Of a stretch of 64,000 nucleotides of DNA, positions 63,863-64,000 are shown in pieces. Each line of letters begins with the position of its first letter. Within the stretch, counting starts at the first letter, position 1. A program made the translations under genes and the position numbers. The DNA is taken from NCBI RefSeq assembly GCF_000328685.1, contig NC_019974.1, forward strand, positions 2,471,001-2,535,000, in the 5' to 3' direction. This DNA is from Natronococcus occultus SP4. Its GTDB lineage: Archaea > Halobacteriota > Halobacteria > Halobacteriales > Natrialbaceae. A model generated the notes under the pieces. It made no database searches and was not told the origin of the DNA. It saw nothing but the letters and a program-made list of their open reading frames with translations.

Positions 63863-64000
63863 GAATGAGTGTCTCTATACACACATCATAATTCTTGTCA
63901 CCACAATATGTATTACAATCGTTACGACAGCGTACGATCCAGTTTCGCGTTTCACTGCGGCTGACCGCTACGTCCTCGATATGACAACAGTCGAGACTTC
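63863..64000. other. AT-rich upstream region at the end of the window
   Basis: It holds the promoter area of the minus-strand ABC operon (a TATA-like TGTGTATAG is close to the start). It is noticeably poorer in GC than most of the window. No complete gene is seen. Confidence 0.4.

Noticed and set aside
1-64000. CRISPR array or a known anti-phage defence operon
   Set aside because: No regularly spaced repeats and no cas, restriction-modification or other recognised defence genes were seen. The only RNA-guided protein is TnpB.

Overview
The window is chromosomal DNA from a haloarchaeon. The evidence is high GC outside a few patches, strongly acidic proteins rich in Asp and Glu, twin-arginine lipoprotein signals, TATA boxes centred about 25-30 bases before leaderless start codons, and archaeal core genes: L21e, Rpo4 (RpoF), aEF-1-beta, NreA, CarS, TYW1 and the archaeal CTP-dependent riboflavin kinase. 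A member of the Natrialbales is a reasonable guess but cannot be proved here. I see no rRNA, tRNA or CRISPR array.

Layout. 1-9.1 kb: an AI-2E family transporter, the repair protein NreA with a small membrane partner, a zinc-finger micro-protein next to aEF-1-beta, an MFS transporter, an orphan TctC-type binding protein, and an RNA repair module (PIN-domain RNA ligase partner, unknown 146-residue protein, Rnl3-type RNA ligase) followed by a DUF3995 membrane protein. 9.1-15.8 kb: a PLP sulfur enzyme with an MBL hydrolase, then an information-processing cluster (L21e, Rpo4, DUF655, RsmA, HemK/Mtq2-type methyltransferase) with a universal stress protein and an MscS channel set among them. 15.9-20.2 kb: a beta-propeller lipoprotein, a frameshifted VOC gene and a two-gene cobalamin-independent methionine synthase.

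20.3-23.3 kb is a damaged zone. A membrane-protein gene is split by a TnpB-only IS200/IS605 element and also frameshifted, and a truncated ZIP transporter follows. 23.3-28.8 kb carries a nitroreductase, two tandem AtoE-like short-chain fatty acid transporters, a PfkB kinase and a zinc-ribbon membrane protein. 28.9-36.2 kb is a sugar-uptake locus: TrmB-type regulator, binding protein, two permeases, ATPase, an unknown small membrane protein and a TIM-barrel isomerase. A four-PAS histidine kinase follows, then a structured 0.3-kb relic.

39-48.3 kb is concerned with amino compounds: two class III aminotransferases (one with RidA), a BCCT transporter, an M20 amidohydrolase and a proline dehydrogenase, plus CarS. 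Three of the promoters share a TACAC-N7 motif. 48.3-58.7 kb holds a DUF502 protein, IlvE, a CopC-CopD fusion with a propeller lipoprotein and an HTH regulator, riboflavin genes ribB and rbkR, TYW1 and a cysteine-free CMD protein. 58.7-63.9 kb has two paralogous ABC export systems in convergent orientation; the right-hand one looks poorer in GC and may have been acquired.

Two frameshifts (near 17750 and 22600) lie in short G/C runs and could be sequencing errors as easily as true mutations.
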